Source of the DNA: Lachnospiraceae bacterium
Lineage (GTDB): Bacteria; Bacillota; Clostridia; Lachnospirales; Lachnospiraceae
NCBI GenBank assembly: GCA_902363555.1
Contig: CABJAM010000006.1
Span: forward strand, 327,854-391,853
Reading direction: 5' to 3'
Length of the DNA: 64,000 bases
The notes under the pieces are model-generated. The model did not search any database. It had not been told where the DNA came from and was given only the letters and a program-made list of their open reading frames with translations. Positions 55,922 through 64,000 of the stretch are shown here, one piece after another (position 1 is the first letter of the stretch; each line of letters begins with the position of its first letter). A program made the translations under genes and the position numbers.

Positions 55922-56675
55922 GGTCGCTGCCAAAATCACAGGGGCAGGTGCGAAGAATATCGCCATCCTCTTGTATTCCATTCTCAAAGAGGAAAAGAAA
56001 ACCAAAGGCAAGGCGAGACTGACGAATATGCTGCGTTCTGGAAAGGAGCTGAAAGTCTTTACCGTCAAGCGTGGCGATTTGCAGAAATTCACGCAGGAAG
56101 CAAAGAAATACGGCGTACTCTACTGCGTCCTTGCAGACCGCAAGAACAAAGACCCAAATGCGGAGGTCGATGTGATTGCCAGAGCCGAGGACGCATCGAA
56201 AATCAGCCGTATCGTGGAACGCTTCAGCCTTGCTTCGGTGGATACCGCATCCATCGTTACCACGGCGGAAAAAAGCAGGGATGCAAAGGACGGTCAGCCA
56301 GAGCCAGAAATCACAACGCCCGAAAAGGCGGAGAAAGACAGGCTCATGGACGCCCTTATGGGTAAGCCCGTGCAGAAAGAGGAAAACGCCTCAAACCCCT
56401 CGGTGGCAAAGACGGAAAAATCCCCTCTGTCCGAGCCTACCTCAGAGCAGCCAAAGAAATCCGCAGAGGGGGCTACTATGACTAAGGCGGAGAAACCGTC
56501 CGTCAGAGAAGAACTGCGGAAAATCAAGGAGAGCCGAAAGGAGCAGGAAGCCGATGCCCCTGCCGTCGGCAAAGACAAATCTTCCGACAAGGCGAAGAAA
56601 CTGCCCGCAGGAAAGACGGAGCATAAGCAGCCGCCGAAGCGGAAGAAACCGAGCAAATCGAAAGGAGCAAGATAA
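55863..56675 (+). CDS. PcfB family protein of ICE-A
   Basis: 270 residues, ATG 55863 after AAGGAGCTGATGAAGG. The N-terminal 130 residues form the PcfB domain (G-F-E-V-A-A-K-I-T-G-A-G-A-K-N-I-A, then F-T-Q-E-A-K-K-Y-G-V-L-Y-C-V-L). The rest is a long charged linker with the S-V-R-E-E-L-R-K-I-K tag and a Lys-rich tail. It is longer than the ICE-C PcfB. Expected to work with VirD4. Ends directly before the ArdC-like gene. Confidence 0.85.
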   Translation: MNTGGEAAEQIVRMSLEGFEVAAKITGAGAKNIAILLYSILKEEKKTKGKARLTNMLRSGKELKVFTVKRGDLQKFTQEAKKYGVLYCVLADRKNKDPNAEVDVIARAEDASKISRIVERFSLASVDTASIVTTAEKSRDAKDGQPEPEITTPEKAEKDRLMDALMGKPVQKEENASNPSVAKTEKSPLSEPTSEQPKKSAEGATMTKAEKPSVREELRKIKESRKEQEADAPAVGKDKSSDKAKKLPAGKTEHKQPPKRKKPSKSKGAR

Positions 56676-57539
56676 ATGAGTATCTATGATGTTTTTAACG
56701 GCGGCAGCCGCCCCTTTAACAAAGAGGAATGGGCTGCACAGAAGCAGGCTCAGCGGCAGGAAGCCTATGAGATGATTGACAATACCTGTGCCGAGATGAT
56801 GGAAAGCGGTGACAGCTTCCGTCAGTACCTTGATGTGCAGGGGCGTTTTGACCGCTACTCCGTCAACAATGCCATTCTGGTATCAGCACAGATGCCCGAA
56901 GCGACGCAGCTTAAAGAACGGGCGGCTTGGAAACAGAGCCGTGTCTATGTGAACAAGGATGCACAGAAAGTCGTTATCCTTGAGCCTGGCAAGGAATACA
57001 CCCGTGAGGACGGCACAAAGGCTGTCGGGTATAACGCCAAGGAGGTTTTCGATGTTTCTGAAACCTCTGCGAAAGACAGGCAGCAGCCGCAGGAAGCCAA
57101 GACCATGCGTGAGCTTGTATCGGCAATGATTGACGCAAGCCCTGTCGGCTTTCAGCCCGTCGAGGAGCTTGAAGTGCCTGCGTTCTATGACAGCTCCCAG
57201 CAGACCATTTTTATCAGGACGGGGCTTTCCGAGGAACAGCTCTTTGTGAGCATGGCAAAGGAAGTGTCGGCGGCGGTCTTTGACTTCAAGCATAACGAGA
57301 GCCGTGACGCTTCCGATTTCAAATCCTTCTGCGTTGCCTATATGGTAAGCTCCCGTTACGGCGTGGATACCAGAGGATTTAATTTCGGCAGGCTTCCCAA
57401 AGAGTATGAGGGGATGGATACGCAGGCGTTTAAGGGCGAGCTTGGCTCGATGCGTGATGTGCTTGGGGAAATCCAGAGCGATATGTATAAGAGCATGGAG
57501 AAGAACAAGCCGCCCAAATCCAAAGAGCAGGAACGCTAA
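56676..57539 (+). CDS. ArdC-like ssDNA-binding protein with degenerate peptidase motif
   Basis: 287 residues, ATG 56676. The N-terminal ArdC/DUF1738-like domain (F-D-R-Y-S-V-N-N-A-I-L-V-S-A-Q, then R-V-Y-V-N-K-D-A-Q-K-V-V-I-L-E-P) is followed by a metallopeptidase-like region where the expected H-E-x-x-H reads K-E-V-S-A. The zinc site is therefore lost. ArdC proteins guard incoming single strands from restriction. Here DNA binding may remain without proteolysis. It sits between PcfB and VirD4 genes. Compare the H-E-I-A-H-intact version in ICE-C. Confidence 0.8.
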   Translation: MSIYDVFNGGSRPFNKEEWAAQKQAQRQEAYEMIDNTCAEMMESGDSFRQYLDVQGRFDRYSVNNAILVSAQMPEATQLKERAAWKQSRVYVNKDAQKVVILEPGKEYTREDGTKAVGYNAKEVFDVSETSAKDRQQPQEAKTMRELVSAMIDASPVGFQPVEELEVPAFYDSSQQTIFIRTGLSEEQLFVSMAKEVSAAVFDFKHNESRDASDFKSFCVAYMVSSRYGVDTRGFNFGRLPKEYEGMDTQAFKGELGSMRDVLGEIQSDMYKSMEKNKPPKSKEQER

Positions 57540-57554
57540 CAGGAGGTGCAGCCC

Positions 57555-57752
57555 ATGAAAGAAGAACGCTACCATCTGGCTATGGATAAGTATGATAAGA
57601 ACATTATGCTCAACGCACTGAACACGCTGCGTACCGAGCAGGTACGGGAGGAACGCCCCACCGACCCCGTTGACGAGTTGATTATCAGAGTATCCAAAGC
57701 CCCGACCAGAAAAGTAAAAGTCGCCCCGTGCAGGTGCAATGAGGAACGATGA
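57555..57752 (+). CDS. Small CTn protein, 65 aa
   Basis: ATG 57555 after CAGGAGGTG. Helical N-terminus (Y-H-L-A-M-D-K-Y-D-K-N-I-M-L-N-A-L-N-T-L-R), then D-E-L-I-I-R-V-S-K-A and a basic end with C-R-C. It overlaps the VirD4 start by 14 bases. Recurrent small gene before VirD4 in such ICEs; no function known. Confidence 0.7.
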   Translation: MKEERYHLAMDKYDKNIMLNALNTLRTEQVREERPTDPVDELIIRVSKAPTRKVKVAPCRCNEER

Positions 57753-59529
57753 GAACAGGACGAGCCTAATCCTTGCCGTATGCGGCATCGTGCCTGTCGT
57801 GTGGCTTGCCCTGCTGACAGCACCTTATGTCAGCGGCGGCATCGTGGAGATAATCGGCGGTCTATCCGCAGCAATCAATCAGCCGTTTTCCATAACGGTG
57901 TGTGAGGACAGTTTAAGGACTGTCCTTATTTTTTTGCTTGCCTACGCTATGGGCATCGGCATTTATCTCTCCACACGCAGGAACTACCGCAGGCGGGAGG
58001 AACACGGCTCTGCCAAATGGGGCAACGCAGATACGCTCAATAAAAAGTACCGAGAGAAAGACCCGACCCAGAATAAGCTCTTGACCCAGAATGTCCGTAT
58101 CGGGCTGGACGGCAGGAAGCACCGCCGAAACCTAAACATCTTGGTATGCGGCGGCAGCGGGGCGGGAAAAACACGCTTCTTCTGTAAGCCCAACGCCATG
58201 CAGTGCAACACCTCAATGGTAATCTTAGACCCAAAGGGAGAAATCGTCCGTGATGTGGGCGGTCTTTTGGAGAAGAAGGGCTATGAAGTGCGTGTGCTTG
58301 ACCTTATCAATATGCACAAGAGCCATTGCTACAATCCTTTTGTCTATCTTCGGAACGATAATGATGTGCAGCGGCTTGTAACCAATCTATTCAAAGCCAC
58401 CACGCCGAAAGGAAGCCAGTCCCAAGACCCGTTCTGGGACACGGCGGCGAGTATGCTGCTCCTGTCCTTGGTGTTCTATCTGAAATACGAAGCACCGCCA
58501 GACGAGCAGAATTTCCCGATGGTGATGGAGCTGCTCCGTGCAGGCGAGGTACGGGAGGACGACGACAGCTATGTAAGCCCGTTAGACGAACTGTTTGACC
58601 GTCTGGAGATGGTAAACCCAGAGCATATCGCCCTCAAGTATTACCGTGATTACCACTCTGGCTCTGCCAAGACCCTAAAGAGCATCCAGATAACCCTTGC
58701 CGCACGGCTTGAAAAATTCAATCTGGAGAGCCTTGCGTCCTTGACCGCAACGGACGAGCTTGATTTACCCTCTCTGGGGGAAAAGAAAGTCGCCCTGTTT
58801 GCCTTGATACCAGACAACGACACGAGCTTTAATTTCCTTGTCAGCATCCTTTATACGCAGCTATTCCAACAGCTTTTCTACCTTGCCGACCACAAGTACG
58901 GCGGGAGCCTGCCCGTCCATTGCCATTTCATTATGGACGAATTTGCGAATGTTTCGCTGCCCGATGACTTTGACAAGATTTTGAGTGTCATGCGTTCCAG
59001 AGGTGTATCCGTTTCGATTATCCTGCAAAATCTGGCACAGCTCAAAGCCCTCTTTGAAAAGCAATGGGAAAGCATCGTCGGCAACTGCGATGAATTCCTC
59101 TATCTGGGCGGCAACGAGCAGAGTACCCACAAGTATGTGTCGGAGCTTTTGGGCAAGGAAACCATTGACACGAACACCTATGGGAAAAGCTCTGGACGCA
59201 GCGGGAACTATTCCACCAACTACCAGATTTCGGGGCGTGAGCTTTTAACGCCCGATGAAGTGCGTATGCTCGACAACCGCTACGCACTTCTTTTTGTGCG
59301 TGGGGAACGCCCCGTCATGGACTTTAAGTATGACATCTTGAAGCACCCCAATGTAAAACTGACAGCAGACGGAGGACAGCCGCCTTATATCCACGGCGAG
59401 CCGACGCAGGCTGTCGCAACCCTTGTGTTTGACAGCGACATCCCAGAGAACGCCGTGAGCGTGAACGCTGTCAGCACTTCCTATGAGCTTCTGTCCGAGG
59501 AGGACTTGGAAGAACTATTCAATTTATAA
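57739..59529 (+). CDS. VirD4-like type IV coupling protein of ICE-A
   Basis: 596 residues, ATG 57739. Two N-terminal membrane helices (near 10-28 and 52-74). Walker A G-G-S-G-A-G-K-T-R near 136, Walker B F-I-M-D-E-F-A-N-V near 395, and R-G-E-R-P-V-M-D near the C-terminus. Couples the relaxosome to the channel. Diverged counterpart of 43912-45720 in ICE-C. A complete copy, so ICE-A transfer genes on this side are intact despite the helicase disruption. Confidence 0.95.
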   Translation: MRNDENRTSLILAVCGIVPVVWLALLTAPYVSGGIVEIIGGLSAAINQPFSITVCEDSLRTVLIFLLAYAMGIGIYLSTRRNYRRREEHGSAKWGNADTLNKKYREKDPTQNKLLTQNVRIGLDGRKHRRNLNILVCGGSGAGKTRFFCKPNAMQCNTSMVILDPKGEIVRDVGGLLEKKGYEVRVLDLINMHKSHCYNPFVYLRNDNDVQRLVTNLFKATTPKGSQSQDPFWDTAASMLLLSLVFYLKYEAPPDEQNFPMVMELLRAGEVREDDDSYVSPLDELFDRLEMVNPEHIALKYYRDYHSGSAKTLKSIQITLAARLEKFNLESLASLTATDELDLPSLGEKKVALFALIPDNDTSFNFLVSILYTQLFQQLFYLADHKYGGSLPVHCHFIMDEFANVSLPDDFDKILSVMRSRGVSVSIILQNLAQLKALFEKQWESIVGNCDEFLYLGGNEQSTHKYVSELLGKETIDTNTYGKSSGRSGNYSTNYQISGRELLTPDEVRMLDNRYALLFVRGERPVMDFKYDILKHPNVKLTADGGQPPYIHGEPTQAVATLVFDSDIPENAVSVNAVSTSYELLSEEDLEELFNL

Positions 59530-59542
59530 GGAGGATTTATCT

Positions 59543-59905
59543 ATGCGAATTTTCAACAAAAAGGACACCCAGAAGAAAGCAACCACGAAGCTGCCCATGA
59601 CGGGCAAGGTCAGAACGGGCTTCCGCCGCTACTGCGTGGCGGTGCTTGCCCTCACGATGGTGCTTGGCACTTCCATGACCGCCTTTGCCGCCAATGACCC
59701 CATTCAGGTAGTAAACAACCTGTCGGATTTCATTTTCGGTCTGGTGAGGGCTGTCGGCATGATTATGCTCGGCTTCGGCATCGTGCAGATTGGCTTGTCG
59801 CTGAAATCCCACGACCCTTCCCAGAGGGCGAACGGCTTTCTGACCCTTGCAGGCGGCGTTGTCATTACCTTTGCAAAGGAGATTCTGACGCTTATCACAG
59901 GCTGA
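59543..59905 (+). CDS. Small membrane protein, VirB2/Maff2-like
   Basis: 120 residues, ATG 59543 after AAGGAGGA. Basic N-terminus, then a signal-like helix (V-A-V-L-A-L-T-M-V-L-G-T-S-M-T-A-F-A-A) with a possible cleavage site. Two more hydrophobic helices (V-G-M-I-M-L-G-F-G-I-V-Q-I-G-L and G-G-V-V-I-T-F-A-K-E-I-L) follow. Same place as Maff2 in ICE-C, next to the TrbL/VirB6 gene. A pilin-like or channel role is inferred. Confidence 0.8.
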   Translation: MRIFNKKDTQKKATTKLPMTGKVRTGFRRYCVAVLALTMVLGTSMTAFAANDPIQVVNNLSDFIFGLVRAVGMIMLGFGIVQIGLSLKSHDPSQRANGFLTLAGGVVITFAKEILTLITG

Positions 59906-59946
59906 TTAGGAAGCGGCAGACAAAATAACCCAAAGACACAAGGCAG

Positions 59947-59996
59947 GGCTTACGGGGCAGATCCGCTTTGCGGATTGCCCCATAAGCCGATTTTTA
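59947..59996 (+). terminator. Hairpin within the ICE-A transfer operon
   Basis: GGCTTACGGGGCA pairs with TGCCCCATAAGCC around ATCCGC/GCGGAT, followed by GATTTTT. A strong terminator-like structure between the pilin-like and TrbL genes; it may set lower expression of downstream genes. Confidence 0.75.
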
Positions 59997-60012
59997 ACAA
60001 GGAGGTGGTCGA

Positions 60013-60849
60013 ATGTCTGATAACTGGGTAGTACAGAATTTAGAGAACGCCCTAAATACTTGGAATGAGAAGTTAGCCGAGATATGGCAGCTCATTACCC
60101 AATCCCCAGAGAATTTCAAGGGCGGGGCGATATGGAATGTCATCGTGGATATACACGGTGCGGTGCAGGCTATCGGGCTTGCCCTGCTCGTCCTGTTCTT
60201 TGTGGTAGGCGTGATGCGTACCTGCGGCAATTTTGCAGAGGTGAAACGTCCAGAGCAGGCGTTGAAGCTGTTTATCCGCTTTGCCCTTGCCAAAGGTGCA
60301 GTGACCTATGGCTTGGAGCTGATGATGGCTCTGTTTAAGATTGTGCAGGGTATCATATCCACGATTATGAACGCCGCAGGCTTCGGTGCGGCACAGCAGA
60401 CGGTACTGCCGCGGGAAATCGTCACGGCGGTTGAGGACTGCGGTTTTTTTGAGAGTATCCCCCTATGGGCAGTCACGCTCATCGGCGGTCTGTTCATTAC
60501 GGTACTCTCATTCATTATGATTATGTCGGTGTACGGCAGATTTTTCAAGCTCTACCTTTATACCGCAATCGCCCCTGTTCCTCTCTCTGCCTTTGCGGGA
60601 GAGCCGAGCCAGAGCGTCGGCAAGAGCTTTATCAAAAGCTATTCTGCCGTATGCCTTGAGGGGGCTGTCATCGTGCTTGCCTGTATTATCTTCTCCCTGT
60701 TTGCTTCTTCCCCGCCTGTCGTTAATCCCGATGCGGCGGCGGTCACAATGGTATGGAGCTATATCGGGGAGCTTGTATTCAATATGCTCGTCTTAGTCGG
60801 TGCAGTCAAGATGGCAGACCGTGTTGTCAGAGAAATGATGGGCTTGTAA
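60013..60849 (+). CDS. TrbL/VirB6-like channel protein of ICE-A
   Basis: 278 residues, ATG 60013 after AAGGAGGTGG. About six hydrophobic helices, for example A-I-G-L-A-L-L-V-L-F-F-V-V-G-V-M and A-V-T-L-I-G-G-L-F-I-T-V-L-S-F. Y-T-A-I-A-P-V-P-L-S and S-V-G-K-S-F-I-K-S-Y are motifs of this family. Inner-membrane channel component. Counterpart of 42243-43112 in ICE-C. Confidence 0.9.
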   Translation: MSDNWVVQNLENALNTWNEKLAEIWQLITQSPENFKGGAIWNVIVDIHGAVQAIGLALLVLFFVVGVMRTCGNFAEVKRPEQALKLFIRFALAKGAVTYGLELMMALFKIVQGIISTIMNAAGFGAAQQTVLPREIVTAVEDCGFFESIPLWAVTLIGGLFITVLSFIMIMSVYGRFFKLYLYTAIAPVPLSAFAGEPSQSVGKSFIKSYSAVCLEGAVIVLACIIFSLFASSPPVVNPDAAAVTMVWSYIGELVFNMLVLVGAVKMADRVVREMMGL

Positions 60850-60859
60850 AGGAGGAACA

Positions 60860-61069
60860 ATGGAACGGTTTTATATTTTCAAGGACGGGATGCAGCAAGG
60901 CAGCACCGCCACCAAGGAAAGTGCGGTTGACCTTATCCGCCAGTACCAGAAACAGGAAATGCACCCGTTTCTGCGGGCAGAGTTCAGCATTATCAAGGGG
61001 GAGGAAGAATTTATCCCCTACCCGTCCCAGAAGAAAGCACCTAAGAGAAAGAATGAAATGCAACGGTAA
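60860..61069 (+). CDS. Small conserved transfer-operon protein, 69 aa
   Basis: ATG 60860 after AAAGGAGG. F-Y-I-F-K-D-G-M-Q-Q-G-S-T-A-T-K-E-S-A-V-D-L-I-R-Q, then F-L-R-A-E-F-S-I-I-K-G-E-E-E-F-I-P-Y and a Lys-rich tail. No membrane segment. A small beta-alpha domain conserved between TrbL and PrgI genes in such ICEs. Function unknown. Confidence 0.75.
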   Translation: MERFYIFKDGMQQGSTATKESAVDLIRQYQKQEMHPFLRAEFSIIKGEEEFIPYPSQKKAPKRKNEMQR

Positions 61070-61083
61070 GGAGGTGAGAACGA

Positions 61084-61536
61084 TTGGAAGTCAAGATAAA
61101 TAAGGAAATCCGCAACTACACGGAGAGTATGTTTTTCGGGCTGTCAATGCGGCAGTTCATTTTTTCTGTCCTTGCCTGCGGCGTGGCGGTGGGCTTGTAT
61201 TTCCTGCTCCGCCCGCAGTTCGGCACGGAAACCCTAAGCTGGATGTGTATTCTGGGGGCTTCCCCCTTTGCCATGATGGGCTTTATCAAGTACAACGGCA
61301 TGACGGCGGAGCAGTTCGTCTGGGCGTGGATAAAATCAGAGTTCTTAATGCCAAAGAAGATTTTGTTTTCCCCAGACAATCTCTACTATGAAGCGTTGAA
61401 ACCCAACATCGAAGCGAGGGAAAAAGGCTTGCCCGCCCCGACCAAAAAGCAGAAGCGGCAGGCAGGAAAGCCAGAGAAAAAGAAAGCAAAGAAATCAAAA
61501 AAGCGTAAGGAGGTAAGCCATGATAAAGACGCTTAG
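61084..61536 (+). CDS. PrgI family membrane protein of ICE-A
   Basis: 150 residues, TTG start at 61084 after AAGGAGGTG. V-K-I-N-K-E-I-R-N-Y-T-E, then two membrane helices (near 20-42 and 48-66), the loop F-V-W-A-W-I-K-S-E-F and a Lys-rich tail. VirB3-like partner of VirB4. It overlaps the VirB4 gene by 17 bases. Confidence 0.9.
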   Translation: MEVKINKEIRNYTESMFFGLSMRQFIFSVLACGVAVGLYFLLRPQFGTETLSWMCILGASPFAMMGFIKYNGMTAEQFVWAWIKSEFLMPKKILFSPDNLYYEALKPNIEAREKGLPAPTKKQKRQAGKPEKKKAKKSKKRKEVSHDKDA

Positions 61537-63853
61537 AAACCTGTTCAAGCAGGACAAGGAAAAATTTATCGTGCCGAAATCGGTGCAGGCGGTCATCCCG
61601 CTGAAAACCATGTGGGAGGACGGTATTTTTCTTGTCGGGAAGAACAAATATGCAAAGACCTTTCAGTTTGAGGACATCAACTATGCCGTGGCGAGCCGTG
61701 AGGACAAGGAAGCCATGTTCCTTGAATACTCGGAGCTTCTTAATGCCCTCGACAGCGGGGCGACCACGAAAATCACCATCAACAACCGCCGCTTGAACAA
61801 GGCGGATTTTGAGCAGACCATCCTTATTCCTATGGCTGAGGACGGTCTGGATAAGTACCGCAAGGAATACAACAGGATGCTGCTTGATAAGGCGACGGGG
61901 GCTAACTCCATCGTGCAGGATAAGTATGTGACAATCTCCGTCTGCAAGAAGAACATCGAGGAAGCGAGGAATTATTTTGCCCGTGTGGGTGCTGACCTTA
62001 TCGGGCATTTCAACCGTCTTGGCTCAAAGTGTACGGAGCTTGATGCTAATGACAAGCTGCGTATCTTCCATGACTTCTACCGCACAGGCGAGGAAACGGC
62101 GTTTTCCTTCGACCTCTCCCAGACCATGCGGAAAGGTCACGACTTCAAGGACTATATCTGCCCCGACTCCTTTGAGTTTGAAAAAGATTATTTCAAGATG
62201 GGCAATCGGTACGGGCGTGTGATTTTCCTGCGTGAATATGCCGCCTATATCAAGGACAGCATGGTGGCGGAGCTTTGCGAATTAAACCGTAACATGATGC
62301 TCTCCGTGGATGTCGTACCCGTTCCCACGGACGAAGCCGTGCGGGAGGTGGAAAACCGTCTTTTGGGTGTGGAAACCAATATCACCAACTGGCAGAGGAA
62401 ACAGAACCAGAACAACAACTTTTCCGCCGTTATCCCTTATGACTTAGAGCAGCAGCGAAAGGAAAGCAAGGAGTTCCTCGACGATTTGACGACCCGTGAC
62501 CAGAGGATGATGTTTGCCATCCTCACGATGGTGCATACGGCTGATACCAAAGAGCAGCTCGACAACGACACGGAAGCCCTGCTCACAACAGCAAGAAAGC
62601 ATCTCTGCCAGTTTGCCGTGCTGAAATATCAGCAGATGGACGGTCTGAATACCGCCCTGCCGTTCGGCGTGAGGAAGATTGATGCCCTGCGTACCCTCAC
62701 CACGGAGAGCCTTGCGGTGTTTATCCCGTTCCGTGTGCAGGAAATCTACCATAAGGACGGTGTGTATTACGGACAGAATGTTATCAGCAAAAATATGATT
62801 GTCGCCAACCGCCGCCACCTTTTGAACGGCAATTCCTTTATCCTCGGCGTGTCTGGTGCGGGCAAGTCCTTTACGGCGAAAGAGGAAATGACGAGCATCG
62901 TCCTCACCGACCCTAACGCCGATGTGATTATTATAGACCCAGAGCGAGAGTATTCGCCTTTGGTAAAGGCAATGCAGGGCGAGGTCATTCACATTTCTGC
63001 AACAAGCGAAAACCACATCAACGCTATGGATATGAACTCTGATTACGGCGACGGTGCAAACCCCGTCATCTTAAAATCAGAGTTCATTTTGTCTTTGTGC
63101 GAGCAGCTCATCGGCGGGGCAAGCCTTGGGGCAAAGCAGAAATCCATCATAGACCGCTGTACGGCGAGCGTGTACCGCTACTATCAGCAGGGCAACTATA
63201 TGGGGACACCGCCGACCTTGCAGGACTTCCGTGAGGAACTTCTGAAACAGAATGAGCCAGAAGCACAGGAAATCGCTCTTGCCATTGAGCTTTTCACGGA
63301 CGGCTCTCTCAACACCTTTGCCAAGCACACAAATGTGGATACCAAGAGCCGCCTTATCTGCTATGACATTCTGGATTTGGGCAAGCAGTTACAGCCTATC
63401 GGTATGCTTGTGGTGCTTGACAGCATCCTAAACCGCATTACCCAGAACAGGGCAAAAGGCAGGAACACCTTTATTTTCATTGACGAGATTTACCTGCTCT
63501 TTCAGCATGAATACTCGGCAAACTTCCTCTTTACCCTCTGGAAGCGTGTGCGTAAGTACGGGGCGTACTGTACTGGCATTACCCAGAATGTGGACGACCT
63601 GTTACAGAGCCATACGGCAAGGACAATGCTTGCAAACTCCGAGTTTATCATCATGTTAAACCAAGCGTCCACAGACAGGATTGAACTTGCCAAGCTCCTT
63701 AACATCTCCGACTTGCAGATGAGCTATATCACCAATGTGGGTGCAGGTCAGGGGTTACTCAAAGTGGGCAGCTCCCTCGTGCCGTTCGTTAATAAGTTCC
63801 CACGCAATACGGAGCTTTACAAGCTGATGACGACCAAATTTGGGGAGTGTTAA
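61520..63853 (+). CDS. VirB4-like conjugation ATPase of ICE-A
   Basis: 777 residues, ATG 61520 after AAGGAGG. Walker A G-V-S-G-A-G-K-S-F near 448 and Walker B I-F-I-D-E-I-Y-L-L-F near 655. C-terminal F-V-N-K-F-P-R-N-T-E-L-Y-K-L-M-T-T-K is the family end. Powers channel assembly. Complete. Counterpart of the ICE-C gene at 39275-41713. Confidence 0.95.
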   Translation: MIKTLRNLFKQDKEKFIVPKSVQAVIPLKTMWEDGIFLVGKNKYAKTFQFEDINYAVASREDKEAMFLEYSELLNALDSGATTKITINNRRLNKADFEQTILIPMAEDGLDKYRKEYNRMLLDKATGANSIVQDKYVTISVCKKNIEEARNYFARVGADLIGHFNRLGSKCTELDANDKLRIFHDFYRTGEETAFSFDLSQTMRKGHDFKDYICPDSFEFEKDYFKMGNRYGRVIFLREYAAYIKDSMVAELCELNRNMMLSVDVVPVPTDEAVREVENRLLGVETNITNWQRKQNQNNNFSAVIPYDLEQQRKESKEFLDDLTTRDQRMMFAILTMVHTADTKEQLDNDTEALLTTARKHLCQFAVLKYQQMDGLNTALPFGVRKIDALRTLTTESLAVFIPFRVQEIYHKDGVYYGQNVISKNMIVANRRHLLNGNSFILGVSGAGKSFTAKEEMTSIVLTDPNADVIIIDPEREYSPLVKAMQGEVIHISATSENHINAMDMNSDYGDGANPVILKSEFILSLCEQLIGGASLGAKQKSIIDRCTASVYRYYQQGNYMGTPPTLQDFREELLKQNEPEAQEIALAIELFTDGSLNTFAKHTNVDTKSRLICYDILDLGKQLQPIGMLVVLDSILNRITQNRAKGRNTFIFIDEIYLLFQHEYSANFLFTLWKRVRKYGAYCTGITQNVDDLLQSHTARTMLANSEFIIMLNQASTDRIELAKLLNISDLQMSYITNVGAGQGLLKVGSSLVPFVNKFPRNTELYKLMTTKFGEC

Positions 63854-63869
63854 GAATGGAGGGATTTTT

Positions 63870-64000
63870 ATGTCAGAGATAAGGTTTCGTAATAAAGCCC
63901 ACCGTGATTTCTTTCTGGAAAATATGATGAAATGCAGGGTAAACGACTGCTACCACAGGGCGTTTTTCTATGTGATGGGGATTGCGGAGGAAACAAGGAA
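63870..64000 (+). CDS. DUF6075 family protein, cut by the window end
   Basis: ATG 63870 with GGAGGGA upstream. The visible 43 residues, S-E-I-R-F-R-N-K-A-H-R-D-F-F, then C-R-V-N-D-C-Y-H-R-A-F-F-Y-V-M-G-I, match the start of the small DUF6075 proteins that follow VirB4 in Clostridia ICEs. Function unknown. The 3 prime end lies outside. Confidence 0.75.
   Translation, partial: MSEIRFRNKAHRDFFLENMMKCRVNDCYHRAFFYVMGIAEETR

Larger units (their letters stand above)
1..64000. mobile_element. ICE-A, outer Tn1549/CTn-like conjugative element (partial, interrupted)
   Basis: Sequence 1-8505 and 49431-64000 belongs to one integrative conjugative element, interrupted by IME-B. The join is shown by the methylase/helicase gene whose two halves fit in frame across the insert. 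On the right side come Toprim, MobC, relaxase, PcfB, ArdC-like, VirD4, small membrane protein, TrbL, PrgI and VirB4, all on the plus strand and closely packed, the usual order of Clostridia ICEs. No integrase or terminus of this element is inside the window, so its ends and target are unknown. Confidence 0.85.

Noticed and set aside
1..64000. tRNA, rRNA or insertion sequences with transposases
   Set aside because: No tRNA-like cloverleaf, rRNA stretch or DDE transposase was recognised on either strand. Integration here is all by serine recombinases.

Overview
The window lies inside nested mobile DNA from a gut Firmicute, most likely a Clostridia-class organism (Lachnospiraceae or Ruminococcaceae type). 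The evidence is the Tn1549/CTn-like conjugation genes, TnpV/TnpW proteins, large serine recombinases, MobV and MobP relaxases, and the tet(O)-tet(40) pair. I see no chromosomal housekeeping genes, tRNA, rRNA or CRISPR array. Host assignment is inference.

Three elements sit one inside another. (1) ICE-A, the outermost, occupies 1-8505 and 49431-64000 and runs off both ends of the window. It carries a giant methylase/SNF2-helicase gene cut in two, a low-GC cargo patch (50.8-52.5 kb), a Toprim protein, MobC plus relaxase with an oriT-like site, and a type IV transfer operon (PcfB, ArdC-like, VirD4, small membrane protein, TrbL/VirB6, PrgI, VirB4). (2) IME-B, about 12.2 kb without its own insert, is integrated at the GAT codon just before helicase motif VI of the ICE-A gene. 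It spans about 8505-49432 and carries tnpV, attenuator-controlled tet(O), tet(40), three sigma-like genes, an AAA ATPase, an oriT with inverted iteron-like repeats, a MobV relaxase, ParB, a PC4-like protein and a large serine recombinase. (3) ICE-C, about 28.8 kb (18996-47763), is integrated with a TT core inside the catalytic-domain coding sequence of the IME-B recombinase gene.

ICE-C holds its own serine recombinase (left end, minus strand), TnpW, sigma and HTH regulators, a low-GC resistance-like cassette, an XRE regulator, MobC and relaxase. It continues with accessory genes, an ArdA/ArdC-type antirestriction fusion, topoisomerase III, a Shedu-type (DUF4263) nuclease on the opposite strand, a CHAP hydrolase, a DNA methyltransferase, VirB4, PrgI, VirB6, Maff2, VirD4, PcfB and a replication-initiator-like protein. 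Two oriT-like sites lie in inverted orientation 7 kb apart.

The strongest candidate for an undescribed system is the minus-strand cassette at 22.6-24.15 kb. A consensus promoter drives an 8-codon leader peptide, MLHSMRIR, which has the R-x-R ending of macrolide-sensing ErmD and Mef leaders. Long competing hairpins and a rho-independent terminator follow. Downstream are a Cys-rich KTR protein and a Cfr/RlmN-type radical SAM 23S rRNA methyltransferase with both catalytic cysteines conserved. This looks like a drug-inducible ribosome-modification operon on an ICE. Other notable points are an out-of-frame tnpV gene nested in the polyvalent gene, a Shedu defence gene inside a transfer region, paired 112-bp elements with inverted ends, and a cassette-like cargo site bounded by short repeats.
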